Positions 8,247 to 17,338 of a stretch of DNA of 51,517 bases are shown piece after piece. How positions within the stretch are numbered: position 1 is the stretch's first letter; the number at the start of each line of letters is the position of its first letter. This stretch comes from Balneolaceae bacterium. Lineage in GTDB: Bacteria > Bacteroidota > Rhodothermia > Balneolales > Balneolaceae. The position numbers and the translations under genes were made by a program. The notes below the pieces were generated by a model. It was not told where the DNA came from and made no database searches. It saw only the letters and a list, made by a program, of their open reading frames with translations. The stretch is from contig SLPZ01000052.1 of the NCBI GenBank assembly GCA_007131725.1, positions 1 to 51,517 on the forward strand, given 5' to 3'.

Positions 8247-9194
8247 TTACTCCCATTCAGGAAATTGTGTTTTATTTAGATCCAGTTTTGAAATGGTATC
8301 CATGTCAGCCTCAGAAAGCTCAAAATCAAAAATGTTCAGATTTTCAATCATGTGTGCTTCCTGTGAAGTTCGCGGAATCGTAACAATTCCTCTTTGATAG
8401 TGCCATCGCAAGCTAACCTGGGCATTGGTTTTATTGTATTTATCACCAATTTCTGCAAGTGTCTCATTTGTAAAAAGTCCATTTCTGCCTTGAGCAAAAG
8501 GAGACCATGCCTGCATCTGCACGTCTTTTTGATTTAAAAATTCATGAGCCCCGGGCTGCTGGAAAAAGGCGTGAGTTTCTATTTGATTGACCGTTGGCTT
8601 TATTTCGCTATACTCAGCTAATTCATTTAGATGTTCCGTTTCAAAATTGCTTACACCGATTGCCCTGATCTTATTCTCACGGTATAAATCTTCCATTGCT
8701 CTCCAGGTTCCTTTAATATCACCCCTTGGCCTGTGTATCAGGTAAAGGTCTAAATAATCAAGGCCGAGTTTATCTAAAGAAGTTTGAAACGCTTTTTTTG
8801 TGTTTTCATAGCCGTAATCATCAACCCATACTTTAGAGGTCACAAAAAGTTCTTCTCTGTTAATTCCGCTTCGCTTTATGCCGGCTCCTACTGCATCTTC
8901 ATTATTATAGATGGTGGCTGTGTCGAAAAGTCGATATCCGTGGGTAATGGCTTGCGCAACACATTTTTCACCAAGCGAATCGGTAAGGTATAAAGTTCCG
9001 AAACCGAGAATCGGCATTTTTACACCGTTATTTAGGGTAACATTTTCAATAGAAGTACTTTTTGATTTTTTGTTACCGGTGCCAAAAACATTGGAAGCTC
9101 CAAAACCCGCCAGCATAGCAGTGGCCGTGAATGTTGCACCGGTTTGTAAAAATTTTCGGCGGGATATTCCATCATTTCGATTTTTTCTGTTCAT
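8247..9194 (-). CDS. Tat-exported aldo/keto reductase
   Basis: An NADPH-dependent reductase of the aldo/keto reductase superfamily. The catalytic tetrad is complete: Asp91 and Tyr96 (FDTATIYNNE), Lys121 (TSKVW) and His154 (LIHRP). The N-terminus carries a twin-arginine signal, SRRKFLQTGA at residues 11-20, followed by a hydrophobic stretch and FGASNVFG, so the folded, cofactor-loaded enzyme is predicted to be exported. I choose the ATG at 9194 because GAGGATAAA stands directly before it as a good ribosome-binding site; an upstream in-frame start at 9230 lacks this. The substrate is unknown. A terminator follows the gene. Confidence 0.9.
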   Translation of the reverse strand: MNRKNRNDGISRRKFLQTGATFTATAMLAGFGASNVFGTGNKKSKSTSIENVTLNNGVKMPILGFGTLYLTDSLGEKCVAQAITHGYRLFDTATIYNNEDAVGAGIKRSGINREELFVTSKVWVDDYGYENTKKAFQTSLDKLGLDYLDLYLIHRPRGDIKGTWRAMEDLYRENKIRAIGVSNFETEHLNELAEYSEIKPTVNQIETHAFFQQPGAHEFLNQKDVQMQAWSPFAQGRNGLFTNETLAEIGDKYNKTNAQVSLRWHYQRGIVTIPRTSQEAHMIENLNIFDFELSEADMDTISKLDLNKTQFPEWE

Positions 9195-9406
9195 TTTATC
9201 CTCAATCGTTTGGGTTTCTATATACAGCAACTTAAAATAAGAACTTGAAATAAAAAACTTTGAACCAACAAAAAAATCTACAGCTCACGCACTTCCACAC
9301 ATCTGTTTCGGGCATGGTCACCTTCTGTTAGATTGCTTGTCAATGTGCGGCAGATCTCATAAATCCAACATACTATTTTTGACACGACACTACTTCAAAT
9401 AAACAG

Positions 9407-9832
9407 TTAATCTTGCCCCATCACAGTAACCACAATTCTCCTGGCTTTGGCGCGATTTCGGTGTTCGCAGAGATAAATGCCCTGCCAGGTACCCAGGTTA
9501 AAACGGCCGTTTGTAACAGGTATGGAAACAGAGTGTCCCAGTATTGAGCTTTTGATGTGGGAAGTCATATCATCAAGCCCCTCATAGTTGTGCTCAAACA
9601 TGGTGGCATCTTCGGGCACCATGCGGTTGAAATGAGTTTCAAAATCCCGGCGTACCGACGGATCGGCATTTTCATTGATCGTCAGCCCGGCACTGGTGTG
9701 TTTGATGTGGATGTGGGCGATGCCTGTTTTAACATCTCTCAGTTCGGGAATCTGATTCAGAATTTCCTGTGTTACCAAATGAAAACCCCGCGATTTTGAA
9801 GAGAGCGTAAATTCTTTCTGAATAAATTTCAT
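9407..9832 (-). CDS. YjbQ family protein (UPF0047, secondary thiamine-phosphate synthase type)
   Basis: A 141-residue single-domain protein with the family signatures HIHIKHTSAGLTINENADP, NYEGLDDMTSHIKS and GTWQGIYLCEHR. E. coli YjbQ has weak thiamine-phosphate synthase activity, but the true role of the family is uncertain. The histidines and the HTSAGL turn thought to form the active or metal site are intact. It lies 46 bases downstream of the SDR gene on the same strand and may be co-transcribed. The 212-base gap between it and the reductase start shows no gene. Confidence 0.9.
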   Translation of the reverse strand: MKFIQKEFTLSSKSRGFHLVTQEILNQIPELRDVKTGIAHIHIKHTSAGLTINENADPSVRRDFETHFNRMVPEDATMFEHNYEGLDDMTSHIKSSILGHSVSIPVTNGRFNLGTWQGIYLCEHRNRAKARRIVVTVMGQD

Positions 9833-9878
9833 AACTGATGGATTATTATTTCAAATTTTTGATTTGCTTTTAGCTGAA

Positions 9879-10655
9879 TTACCCGAATAGCCCTGAGATA
9901 GCCCCTCCGTCGTGACTAATTGTCTGACCGGTTACATATCCGCTGTGTGGTGAAAGCAGCCATGCTGCCAGTGATGCAAGTTCTTCAGCTTTCCCCATTC
10001 TTTTAACGGGAATCCCGGCCTCCATCTCTTCTTTGGCTTTTTCGTACGAAATGCCCTTCATGCTGCTGTTGTTTTCAATCACACGTTCAATGGCGGGCGT
10101 TTCGTGGGCTCCGGGCGCTAAAATATTTACAGTCACACCTTCCGGAGCCAGTTCCTGTGACAATGTTTTCGTAAATCCAGCCACGCCGGCCCGAAAGGCA
10201 TTGCTAAGGGTTAATGCAGGGATGGGCTCTTTAATTGATTTACTCTCAATATAAAGCATCCGGCCATAGCCTTTATTTTTTAGAATAGTGGCAATTCGAA
10301 GTGAAAGATCAATTTTCCAGCGCATGACGAGCTGCCAGGCGGCATCCCAGTCTTTCATGTCGGTTTGAAGTGGAGTTCCGGTCGGAGGCCCGCCAGCATT
10401 GAATACAACTCCGTGCAAATCACCTTTTTTAGCTGTTTTTTCAATTTTGTCAAGTGTATCTCTATAGATCAAGCTGCCTTCAATAATCTCAACCTGATTT
10501 TCAAAATGTTCGAACTGTTCTCTCAATTTATCACCCCGGCGGGCTACTGTTACTACATTGGCGCCTTCAATTAAAAGTTGCTTGGCAATAGCCAGACCAA
10601 AACCGCTGCTGGCTCCGCATACAATAAAACGCTGATCGCTGATTTTCAGATCCAT
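9879..10655 (-). CDS. SDR family oxidoreductase with altered active site
   Basis: A 258-residue Rossmann-fold short-chain dehydrogenase. The dinucleotide-binding motif is CGASSGFG (Gly14, Gly18, Gly20), NAGG is at about 86-89, and the active-site serine is in YIESKS (Ser138 or Ser140). The YxxxK pair of the family is not present: the aligned position reads SNAFR (Ser151 and Arg155). The C-terminal GGAISG is normal. The cofactor site therefore looks functional while the proton-relay pair is replaced, as in a divergent SDR subgroup; the reaction cannot be assigned. It is divergent from the DUF5916 gene, with a 179-base gap between them. Confidence 0.85.
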   Translation of the reverse strand: MDLKISDQRFIVCGASSGFGLAIAKQLLIEGANVVTVARRGDKLREQFEHFENQVEIIEGSLIYRDTLDKIEKTAKKGDLHGVVFNAGGPPTGTPLQTDMKDWDAAWQLVMRWKIDLSLRIATILKNKGYGRMLYIESKSIKEPIPALTLSNAFRAGVAGFTKTLSQELAPEGVTVNILAPGAHETPAIERVIENNSSMKGISYEKAKEEMEAGIPVKRMGKAEELASLAAWLLSPHSGYVTGQTISHDGGAISGLFG

Positions 10656-10834
10656 AGTGTATTTTTAATTTGATTAGTTGCTTACTTAAAGAAAACAATT
10701 TTTTGGATCATTTTGAATGGCTAAAAGTTGTAAACCGGTTTGCAGCAATCTGTAATATTCAAGCAAAACTGTTAATTTATTATACATTGCTACATAAATC
10801 CGGGAAGTATTGAGATGACTTTTGTCCCTGTTGT

Positions 10835-13045
10835 ATGAAATATTTTCTGTCTTTTCTGATTTTTTTTCTGATGACGCATGGTAATGTTCTGGCTCATAAT
10901 GAGGATCCTATTCCTATCGCACGAACAACCGAGCCCATTATTCTTGACGGTTTAAGTGACGAGCCCGCCTGGGAAAATGCCACCCGATTCGAAATGGTGA
11001 TGTATGAACCATATTTTGGAATTCCACCGTCGGAAGAAACCGAAGTTCTTGCTTTGTATGATGATGACTATCTCTATTTTGCCGCCCGCTTATATGATTC
11101 TGATCCGGATGGAATTCGTGGCAATGTATTGTTCAGAGATGCTTTTGGAAGCGATGACTATTTCGAAGTGATGCTCGATACATTTAACGACAACGAAAGT
11201 TCCATGATATTTTCCACCAACCCCGCAGGTATCAGGCGGGATGCTACTATATCGAGAGACGCAACCGGGCCGGCATGGTTAAATATAGATTTTGACACGT
11301 TCTGGGATGTGGAAGTAACCGTAAACGAAGACGGATGGTTTGTTGAGATGAGAATTCCATTTTCAAGTCTGCGCTTTACAGATGATGACGGACGTGTGGT
11401 GATGGGTCTATCCATGAACCGGATTATTGTTCGCAAATCAGAGAGAGCGGTATATCCTGCCATTGAACCCAATACCGATTTTGCTTATCTGAAGCCTTCG
11501 CGCATGCAAAAAATTGTACTTGAGGGCGTGGAAAGCCAGCGCCCGGTTTACATTCGTCCGTATTTACTGGGAGGTCTGGAACGGATGGCGGTTTTGAATG
11601 ATGATAGAAATGAGTATGGACATGAACACAACAGAATGGGAGAAGCCGGCCTTGATGTAAAATATGGCCTCACCAATAACCTAACCCTGGATGTTACCCT
11701 GAACACCGATTTTGCCCAGGTTGAGGCCGACGATCAACAGGTAAACCTGACACGTTTTTCTCTCTTTTTTCCTGAAAAAAGACAATTTTTCCAGGAACGG
11801 GCTGGTTTATTTGAGTTTAATACGGGCGGACGTAGTCGTCTTTTTCACAGCCGCCGGATCGGGTTAACCGAACAGGGGGAAATGGTGCGTATTTTAGGCG
11901 GTGCCAGAATTGTTGGAAGAGCAGGCCCATGGGATATTGGATTTTTGAATATGCAAACAGATGAGCACAATGATCTTGCCACAGAAAATTTTGGTGTATT
12001 GCGTTTGAGGCGACAAGTCATGAATCCATATTCCTATGCCGGAGGGATGGCAACCAGCCGTATTGGTGCTGACGGGCAGTATAATCTTGCATACGGTTTG
12101 GATGGAACATTCAGGCTCTATGGTGATGACTATTTTACATTCCAGTGGGCACATACACTGGATGAAAGTGATGATATTGAGCGTGGATGGAATCCGTCTG
12201 AAAGCGGCCGGTTTTCTGGAATTTTTGAGCGAAGGCTCAGAGATGGAATCGGTTACCGTACCGATTTTGTATGGTCGGGACCTGATTATAATCCGGGAAT
12301 GGGTTTTATTCAAAGGGCTGATTTTACACAGGTGGGGCAGGAAATCTCTTATACACGTCGGCCTGGTGATGATTCTTCATTCATCTATCAAACGTTTTTG
12401 TTAAGTGGTGAAGCTTTCTATCGAAATGAAGACTGGACTGCTGAAACGATTGAGTTTGGCCCTGCATGGAGTTTTATGCTAAAAACAGGTGCTTTTGGTA
12501 ATATTGGATTTCAAATGGTGCACGAAGATTTGCTATTTCCATTTTCTCTTGATGAGGATGTTTTTATACCCGAAGGTGATTACACCTTTTATAAAGCTAC
12601 TGCCGGTTACACGATGTCAAGAGCAGGCTTTTTCAGATTAGGTGCCAATGCAGAAGCAGGTACTTTTTTTGATGGAGTGAGATATTCTTTATCACTCAGA
12701 CCAAGCTGGACGCTGTCGCGCCATCTGGAAATTGAGGGGAGTTACACTTACAATCATGTGAATTTTAGTGATCGCGGTCAGCAGTTCGATTCACACCTTG
12801 CCCGTGTTCGTTTTGGCATACCATTCAATACACAGGTATCAACTAACATCTTTGTACAATATAACAGTGTAATCGATGCATTTATAACAAATGCCCGTTT
12901 CCGATATAACTTCCGTGAAGGAAATGATTTGTGGATTGTCTACAACGAAGAATTAAACACAAACCGGCTGGATATTCTGCCCGAAATGCCGCGCAGTCAG
13001 TTCAGGACGTTTATGATTAAATATACCTATACGTTGATCATCTGA
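10835..13045 (+). CDS. Outer-membrane CBM9-like / DUF5916 beta-barrel protein
   Basis: A 736-residue protein with a signal peptide (about residues 1-20, ending VLAH), an N-terminal CBM9-like domain (about 30-205, beginning PIILDGLSDEPAWENA and containing WFVEMRIPFSSLRF), and a long DUF5916 region of alternating aromatic/polar strands (about 235-736) expected to form an outer-membrane barrel. The motif FFPEKRQFFQERAGLFEF is characteristic of DUF5916. Members are common in Bacteroidota and Balneolota, usually annotated as hypothetical; carbohydrate uptake or hydrolysis has been suggested but not shown. It is monocistronic by position, 155 bases before typA. Confidence 0.88.
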   Translation: MKYFLSFLIFFLMTHGNVLAHNEDPIPIARTTEPIILDGLSDEPAWENATRFEMVMYEPYFGIPPSEETEVLALYDDDYLYFAARLYDSDPDGIRGNVLFRDAFGSDDYFEVMLDTFNDNESSMIFSTNPAGIRRDATISRDATGPAWLNIDFDTFWDVEVTVNEDGWFVEMRIPFSSLRFTDDDGRVVMGLSMNRIIVRKSERAVYPAIEPNTDFAYLKPSRMQKIVLEGVESQRPVYIRPYLLGGLERMAVLNDDRNEYGHEHNRMGEAGLDVKYGLTNNLTLDVTLNTDFAQVEADDQQVNLTRFSLFFPEKRQFFQERAGLFEFNTGGRSRLFHSRRIGLTEQGEMVRILGGARIVGRAGPWDIGFLNMQTDEHNDLATENFGVLRLRRQVMNPYSYAGGMATSRIGADGQYNLAYGLDGTFRLYGDDYFTFQWAHTLDESDDIERGWNPSESGRFSGIFERRLRDGIGYRTDFVWSGPDYNPGMGFIQRADFTQVGQEISYTRRPGDDSSFIYQTFLLSGEAFYRNEDWTAETIEFGPAWSFMLKTGAFGNIGFQMVHEDLLFPFSLDEDVFIPEGDYTFYKATAGYTMSRAGFFRLGANAEAGTFFDGVRYSLSLRPSWTLSRHLEIEGSYTYNHVNFSDRGQQFDSHLARVRFGIPFNTQVSTNIFVQYNSVIDAFITNARFRYNFREGNDLWIVYNEELNTNRLDILPEMPRSQFRTFMIKYTYTLII

Positions 13046-13200
13046 ATATTTTGAGTGGTTGATCAGGTCTGCTTTAGTTAGTTCAATAAAATAATCGTAT
13101 CTTTAAGGCTATCAATTTTTTGGATTCATGCGCGTTTTTTTTGCTGAACCCTAAATCAATCATCCAATAACATTCGCTTAATAGCGATAACCCAATTATA

Positions 13201-15021
13201 ATGAATCAGGCTATTCGAAATATCGCAATAATTGCTCACGTAGATCATGGAAAAACCACACTGGTTGACCAGATGCTGCGACAGAGCGGTACATTCAGAG
13301 AAAATCAAAAAATAGCAGAGCGGGTGATGGACTCCGGTGACCTTGAGAGAGAAAAAGGAATAACAATTAGCTCAAAAAATACGGCGGTTTTTTGGAAGGG
13401 CACCAAAATAAACATTGTGGATACACCCGGCCACGCCGATTTCGGGGGTGAAGTGGAACGAATTCTGAAAATGGTAAACGGAGTGATTCTTCTGGTGGAT
13501 GCCGCCGAAGGACCGCTTCCTCAAACAAAATTTGTACTTCGAAAATCGCTCGAACTGGGATACCGCCCCATCGTTCTGATCAACAAAATTGATCGCAAAG
13601 ATGCACGGCCCGATGCGGTCTTGAATATGGTTTTTGACCTCTTTGTTACCCTGGAAGCCGATGACGATCAGCTCGATTTTCCCGTACTGTATTCCATTGG
13701 CATTGAAGGAATAGCAAAAGATGAGCTGGAAGATGAAGGGCAAAATTTGTCCCCGCTGTTCAACAAAATTATTGAACACATTCCGCCGCCAGAGCAAAAA
13801 AATGATGCATCATTTAAAATGCTGGTAAGCAGCGTAGACTGGAACGATTATGTTGGCCGGATTGCAATAGGACGTGTCGAGCAGGGTATGATCAAAACCA
13901 ATCAGGAAATTGTGTTGATGGACCGCAAGGGAAATCAAAAAGAGAAGGCTAAGGCTACCAAACTATTTACCTTTAATGGGTTAAACCGTGAACCGGTAGA
14001 AAAGGCATTTGCCGGAGATATCTTTGCACTTGCGGGATATGATGCAGTGGAAATAGGGGATACGCTCACCGATATTTCCGATCCCACACCCATTTCTTAT
14101 TACGATATTGACCTGCCTACAATGGCAATGTATTTCAGGGTAAATAATTCTCCTTTTGCAGGCCGTGAGGGAGACTATGTGACCTCAAACATGATCAAAG
14201 ACCGGCTGATGAAAGAGATACGGACAAATGTTTCAATCCGTGTGGAGCAAACCGATAATCCTGATATTTATAAGGTTTCGGGCAGGGGAGAGCTTCAGCT
14301 TTCCATTTTGATTGAAACCATGCGCCGTGAAGGTTTTGAATTTTCAGTGTCCAGGCCTGAGGTACTTTTCAGAGATATCAACGGAAATGTTCATGAGCCA
14401 TTTGAAGAAGTTATTGTTGATGTACACAGTGATTACAGTAACAAAGTAATCGATAATTTACAGCAGCGAAAAGGCATCATGACTTCTATGGTTCAGGAAG
14501 GTGAAAATAACCGGATAGAGTTTAAAGTACCTTCTCGAGGGTTGATCGGATTCCGAAGTGAAATGCTGACAGAGACCCGGGGTACCGGAATTATGCATCA
14601 GCAATTTTATGCATATGAACCTTATGCGGGAGACATCCCCGGGCGTAACCGTGGGGCTCTTATATCACTTGAGCGAGGTGATGTAACGCCTTATGCTTTG
14701 GAAGGGCTCCAGGATCGGGGGCAGTTTATTGTGGAACCCGGCGATCCGGTTTATATGGGGCAAGTTGTAGGAATTAACAAACGCTCTGATGATCTTGTTG
14801 TGAACGTGGTTAAAAAGAAAAATCTGACCAACCACCGGGCCACTCAATCCGCAGATGCTGTTAAAATTTCTCAGGCAAAAAAAATGAGTTTGGAGCAGTG
14901 TATTGAATTTCTTGACAATGATGAACTTCTTGAAGTAACCCCAAAAAGCCTGAGAATTCGAAAACTATATCTTGACGCAAACGACCGTAAGAGAGAGCAA
15001 AAACGTAAAGAACTGGCATAG
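13201..15021 (+). CDS. typA: Ribosome-associated GTPase TypA/BipA
   Basis: A translational GTPase of 606 residues that binds the ribosome and helps 50S assembly and growth under stress or cold. G1 is AHVDHGKTT (residues 12-20), the switch region carries EREKGITI, G3 is DTPGHADFGGEVER and G4 is NKIDR. The C-terminal EF-G-like domains III and V contain GRGELQLSILIETMRREGFE and SRGLIGFRSE, followed by the BipA-specific C-terminal domain. A TATCTTTA box at 13098-13105, about 100 bases upstream, resembles the group's promoter -7 element but lacks a well-spaced -33 box. Confidence 0.97.
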   Translation: MNQAIRNIAIIAHVDHGKTTLVDQMLRQSGTFRENQKIAERVMDSGDLEREKGITISSKNTAVFWKGTKINIVDTPGHADFGGEVERILKMVNGVILLVDAAEGPLPQTKFVLRKSLELGYRPIVLINKIDRKDARPDAVLNMVFDLFVTLEADDDQLDFPVLYSIGIEGIAKDELEDEGQNLSPLFNKIIEHIPPPEQKNDASFKMLVSSVDWNDYVGRIAIGRVEQGMIKTNQEIVLMDRKGNQKEKAKATKLFTFNGLNREPVEKAFAGDIFALAGYDAVEIGDTLTDISDPTPISYYDIDLPTMAMYFRVNNSPFAGREGDYVTSNMIKDRLMKEIRTNVSIRVEQTDNPDIYKVSGRGELQLSILIETMRREGFEFSVSRPEVLFRDINGNVHEPFEEVIVDVHSDYSNKVIDNLQQRKGIMTSMVQEGENNRIEFKVPSRGLIGFRSEMLTETRGTGIMHQQFYAYEPYAGDIPGRNRGALISLERGDVTPYALEGLQDRGQFIVEPGDPVYMGQVVGINKRSDDLVVNVVKKKNLTNHRATQSADAVKISQAKKMSLEQCIEFLDNDELLEVTPKSLRIRKLYLDANDRKREQKRKELA

Positions 15022-15048
15022 GCCCGACCAATCCTATCTTATTTTATA

Positions 15049-15077
15049 AGTGTCTCATAAATAATTTATGAAACACT
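15049..15077. promoter_or_regulatory. 13-bp inverted repeat upstream of the photolyase
   Basis: AGTGTCTCATAAA and TTTATGAAACACT are inverted copies with one mismatch around a 3-base centre. The repeat is not followed by T residues, so it is a poor terminator for typA. Its position about 40 bases before the photolyase ATG fits an operator. A second, weaker inverted repeat (GGAATGGC/GCAATTCC, 15083-15103) lies between it and the gene. Confidence 0.45.
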
Positions 15078-15117
15078 GAACAGGAATGGCTGAAGGCAAT
15101 TCCATGTTGATAGGATC

Positions 15118-16581
15118 ATGAAAAATATCAACAGCCACAGAGTATTTAAACGAAACAATGCATCTCCGGATTCCAGTGCCGACTATGTGCTTTACTGGAT
15201 GCAAATAAACCGACGCTTTCACTACAATTTTGCCCTTGAGTATGCAGTGGCATGGGCAAATAAACTAAATAAGCCACTGCTGATATTTGAGGCTTTTTCC
15301 TGCGACTATCCATGGGCAACGGATCGATCACATACTTTCATGATGCAGGGAATGAAAGAGCATCTTGATTATGCAGAGCAGCAAAATCTGAACTACATAT
15401 CATTTGTAGAAGAAAAAACGGGACAGTATGAAAAATTATTGAAGGATCTTGCTGAAAATGCTTGCCTTCTCATCACAGATGAATACCCCGTTTTTATTAT
15501 GCGTGAACGAAATGAGCGTTATCCTGAGCTATTCAAAATTCCATACATCACCGTAGACAGCAACGGGCTGATACCACTCGGCATAACAGAAAAAGATCCC
15601 TACAGTGCGTATCTGTTTCGAAAAATCATGCAAAAGAATTTTATCGAAGCATATACAAATCCACCCAAAAAAAATCCGTTAGATGATCTTGTTAATCAGC
15701 AGCAAATCAAACTCGATCCACACACTTTCAGTAAACTACCCGATGCAAAAAATGCATTGGATGATATCCCAAAATTCATATCCGGCTTGAATATTAATCA
15801 CGAAGTGAAACCAATAACATGGCATGGCGGCAGATCGGCCGCTCTTGGCATGCTTGGAAAATTTATTCAATACGGGCTGCTTGAATACGACGAAAAAAGA
15901 AATCACCCCGATGAAAACAAAACGAGCCGGCTGAGTCCCTGGCTGCATTTTGGAAAAATATCCGAATACGAAATAGTAAAAACTGTGTTAGAGCATCAAC
16001 CAAAAGGATGGGATCTCAACAAAATTAGCTACAACAATGGATCAAGAGGTGGATTTTTTAACGGCAACCCAAATATCGACAGCTTTCTGGACGAGGTGAT
16101 CACGTGGCGGGAAGTAGGATTTCATTATGCCTATCATCGTTCCGACTATAACAAATACGATAGTTTACCAGACTGGGCCAAAAAAACACTCGACAAACAC
16201 AAAAATGATCCCAGGAAATGGCAATACAGCTACGAAGAACTTGCACAATCAAAGACACACAACGAAATCTGGAATGCAGCACAAACGCAGTTAAGAGAAG
16301 AAGGCATTATCCATAATTATTTACGAATGCTATGGGGGAAAAAAGTAATAGAATGGACAGATACACCAGAAACAGCTCTCCAATATCTCATAGACCTCAA
16401 TAACACCTTCGCCATCGACGGCCGAGACCCCAACAGCTATTCAGGTATCTTTTGGTGCTTCGGAAGATTTGACCGAGCCTGGCAAGAACGCCCCATATTT
16501 GGAAAAATTCGATACATGTCCAGTAAAAGCACACAAAAAAAAGTAAAACTAAAACAATATCTTAAGCAATTCAGAAGCTAA
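15118..16581 (+). CDS. Deoxyribodipyrimidine photolyase, class II type
   Basis: A light-driven FAD enzyme that splits cyclobutane pyrimidine dimers in DNA. The 487-residue protein begins the N-terminal antenna domain with YVLYWMQINRRFHYNFAL, the class II hallmark (YWMQxxxR). The FAD-binding half includes SRLSPWLHFGKIS and the conserved end WGKKVIEW, DLNNTFAIDGRDPNSYSG and RPIFGKIRYM. It has no signal peptide. An inverted repeat lies upstream and the stop codon is 1 base before the SatD operator-like array, so the photolyase may be read through into the SatD pair or may simply be its neighbour. Confidence 0.93.
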   Translation: MKNINSHRVFKRNNASPDSSADYVLYWMQINRRFHYNFALEYAVAWANKLNKPLLIFEAFSCDYPWATDRSHTFMMQGMKEHLDYAEQQNLNYISFVEEKTGQYEKLLKDLAENACLLITDEYPVFIMRERNERYPELFKIPYITVDSNGLIPLGITEKDPYSAYLFRKIMQKNFIEAYTNPPKKNPLDDLVNQQQIKLDPHTFSKLPDAKNALDDIPKFISGLNINHEVKPITWHGGRSAALGMLGKFIQYGLLEYDEKRNHPDENKTSRLSPWLHFGKISEYEIVKTVLEHQPKGWDLNKISYNNGSRGGFFNGNPNIDSFLDEVITWREVGFHYAYHRSDYNKYDSLPDWAKKTLDKHKNDPRKWQYSYEELAQSKTHNEIWNAAQTQLREEGIIHNYLRMLWGKKVIEWTDTPETALQYLIDLNNTFAIDGRDPNSYSGIFWCFGRFDRAWQERPIFGKIRYMSSKSTQKKVKLKQYLKQFRS

Positions 16582-16582
16582 A

Positions 16583-16689
16583 TATCGGCAAATTAGCCGA
16601 TAAACACAAAATATCGATATATAAGCCGATAAAAATAAATTATCGTTAAATTACTCGATAAATTGAAAATATCGAATAAAATACCGATA
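16583..16689. repeat. Four-copy 29-bp-period array of 20-bp inverted repeats (predicted SatD operator)
   Basis: Four 20-bp sites of the form TATCG-N10-CGATA lie at 16583-16602, 16612-16631, 16641-16660 and 16670-16689. Starts are exactly 29 bases apart, leaving 9-base AT-rich spacers. The five outer bases on each side are identical in all four copies, while the ten inner bases vary (site 1 extends its symmetry to seven bases, TATCGGC/GCCGATA). The array fills the whole gap between the photolyase stop and the SatD start (ATG at 16697). The pattern of fixed dyads and variable centres at constant phase is that of a cooperative binding array for a dimeric protein. I did not find the same N10-spaced dyad elsewhere in the window. 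Confidence 0.9.
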
Positions 16690-16696
16690 TTCCGGT

Positions 16697-17338
16697 ATGG
16701 AAACTACAATAACCGGAGATATCGTACAGTCCAGAGCAGTAGATAAACCAGGAATATGGTTAAATCCGCTCAAAACACTCTTCAAAAAATTTGGGGAAAC
16801 GCCAACAAACTGGGAAATATATCGGGGCGACAGCTTTCAACTCAAAATAGAAGCACGAGAAGCATTGCGGGCAGCCATACTTATCAAATCCATCATAAAA
16901 AAAATCAACAAAAAAAACCTTGATGTTCGCATCGCAATTGGAATAGGCGATGATGCAAAATATGCCAACCGCGTGAGTGAAGCCATAGGAGAGGCATTCG
17001 TGTATTCGGGTGAACTATTAGATGAGCTAAAAGAAAAAAAAATTCATTTGGGCATAAAATCAAAATGGCCGGAATTTGACAAAGAGCTCAACATGATGTT
17101 CAAATTGGCACTCGTAATCATGAACTCCTGGACGAGCAATACCGCAGAAGTTGCCGCCATACTATTTGATGTTCCCGGAATAACACAAGTAGAGATAGCA
17201 AAAAAACTTGGAATTGCACAGTCGTCAGTGAACGACAGAATAAAAAGAGGCTCGGTTTATGAAATAATCGAATTAGATCAATACTACAGAGAGCGGATTG
17301 ATACACAAATCAGAAATCTAAACAGCTACTATCCATGA
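16697..17338 (+). CDS. SatD family protein: cyclase-like domain plus helix-turn-helix
   Basis: A 213-residue cytoplasmic protein that I assign to the SatD family (named from the Streptococcus mutans sat locus; function not established). The N-terminal half has a pattern like class III nucleotide cyclases: TGDIVQSR at 6-13 (Asp8 at the first metal site), RGDSFQL at 43-49 (Asp45 at the second), then VRIAIGIGD at 77-85. The usual VNxxxR transition-state residues are not evident, so nucleotide binding is likelier than catalysis. The C-terminal region (about 160-186, ITQVEIAKKLGIAQSSVNDRIKRG) is a clear helix-turn-helix. The start lies 8 bases after the operator-like array and the end overlaps the DUF3307 gene by 4 bases. 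Autoregulation is inference. Confidence 0.85.
   Translation: METTITGDIVQSRAVDKPGIWLNPLKTLFKKFGETPTNWEIYRGDSFQLKIEAREALRAAILIKSIIKKINKKNLDVRIAIGIGDDAKYANRVSEAIGEAFVYSGELLDELKEKKIHLGIKSKWPEFDKELNMMFKLALVIMNSWTSNTAEVAAILFDVPGITQVEIAKKLGIAQSSVNDRIKRGSVYEIIELDQYYRERIDTQIRNLNSYYP

Noticed and set aside
9195..9230. Longer start of the aldo/keto reductase
   Set aside because: The good ribosome-binding site and twin-arginine signal place the start at 9194.
15083..15103. GGAATGGC/GCAATTCC hairpin as a riboswitch or terminator
   Set aside because: Short, with a mismatch and no further conserved structure or T run; noted only as a weak repeat.
16583..16689. CRISPR array (four repeats at constant spacing)
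   Set aside because: The units are 20-bp dyads with only ten fixed bases, spacers are 9 bases and AT-rich rather than about 30 bases and diverse, and no cas gene is present. An operator array explains it better.
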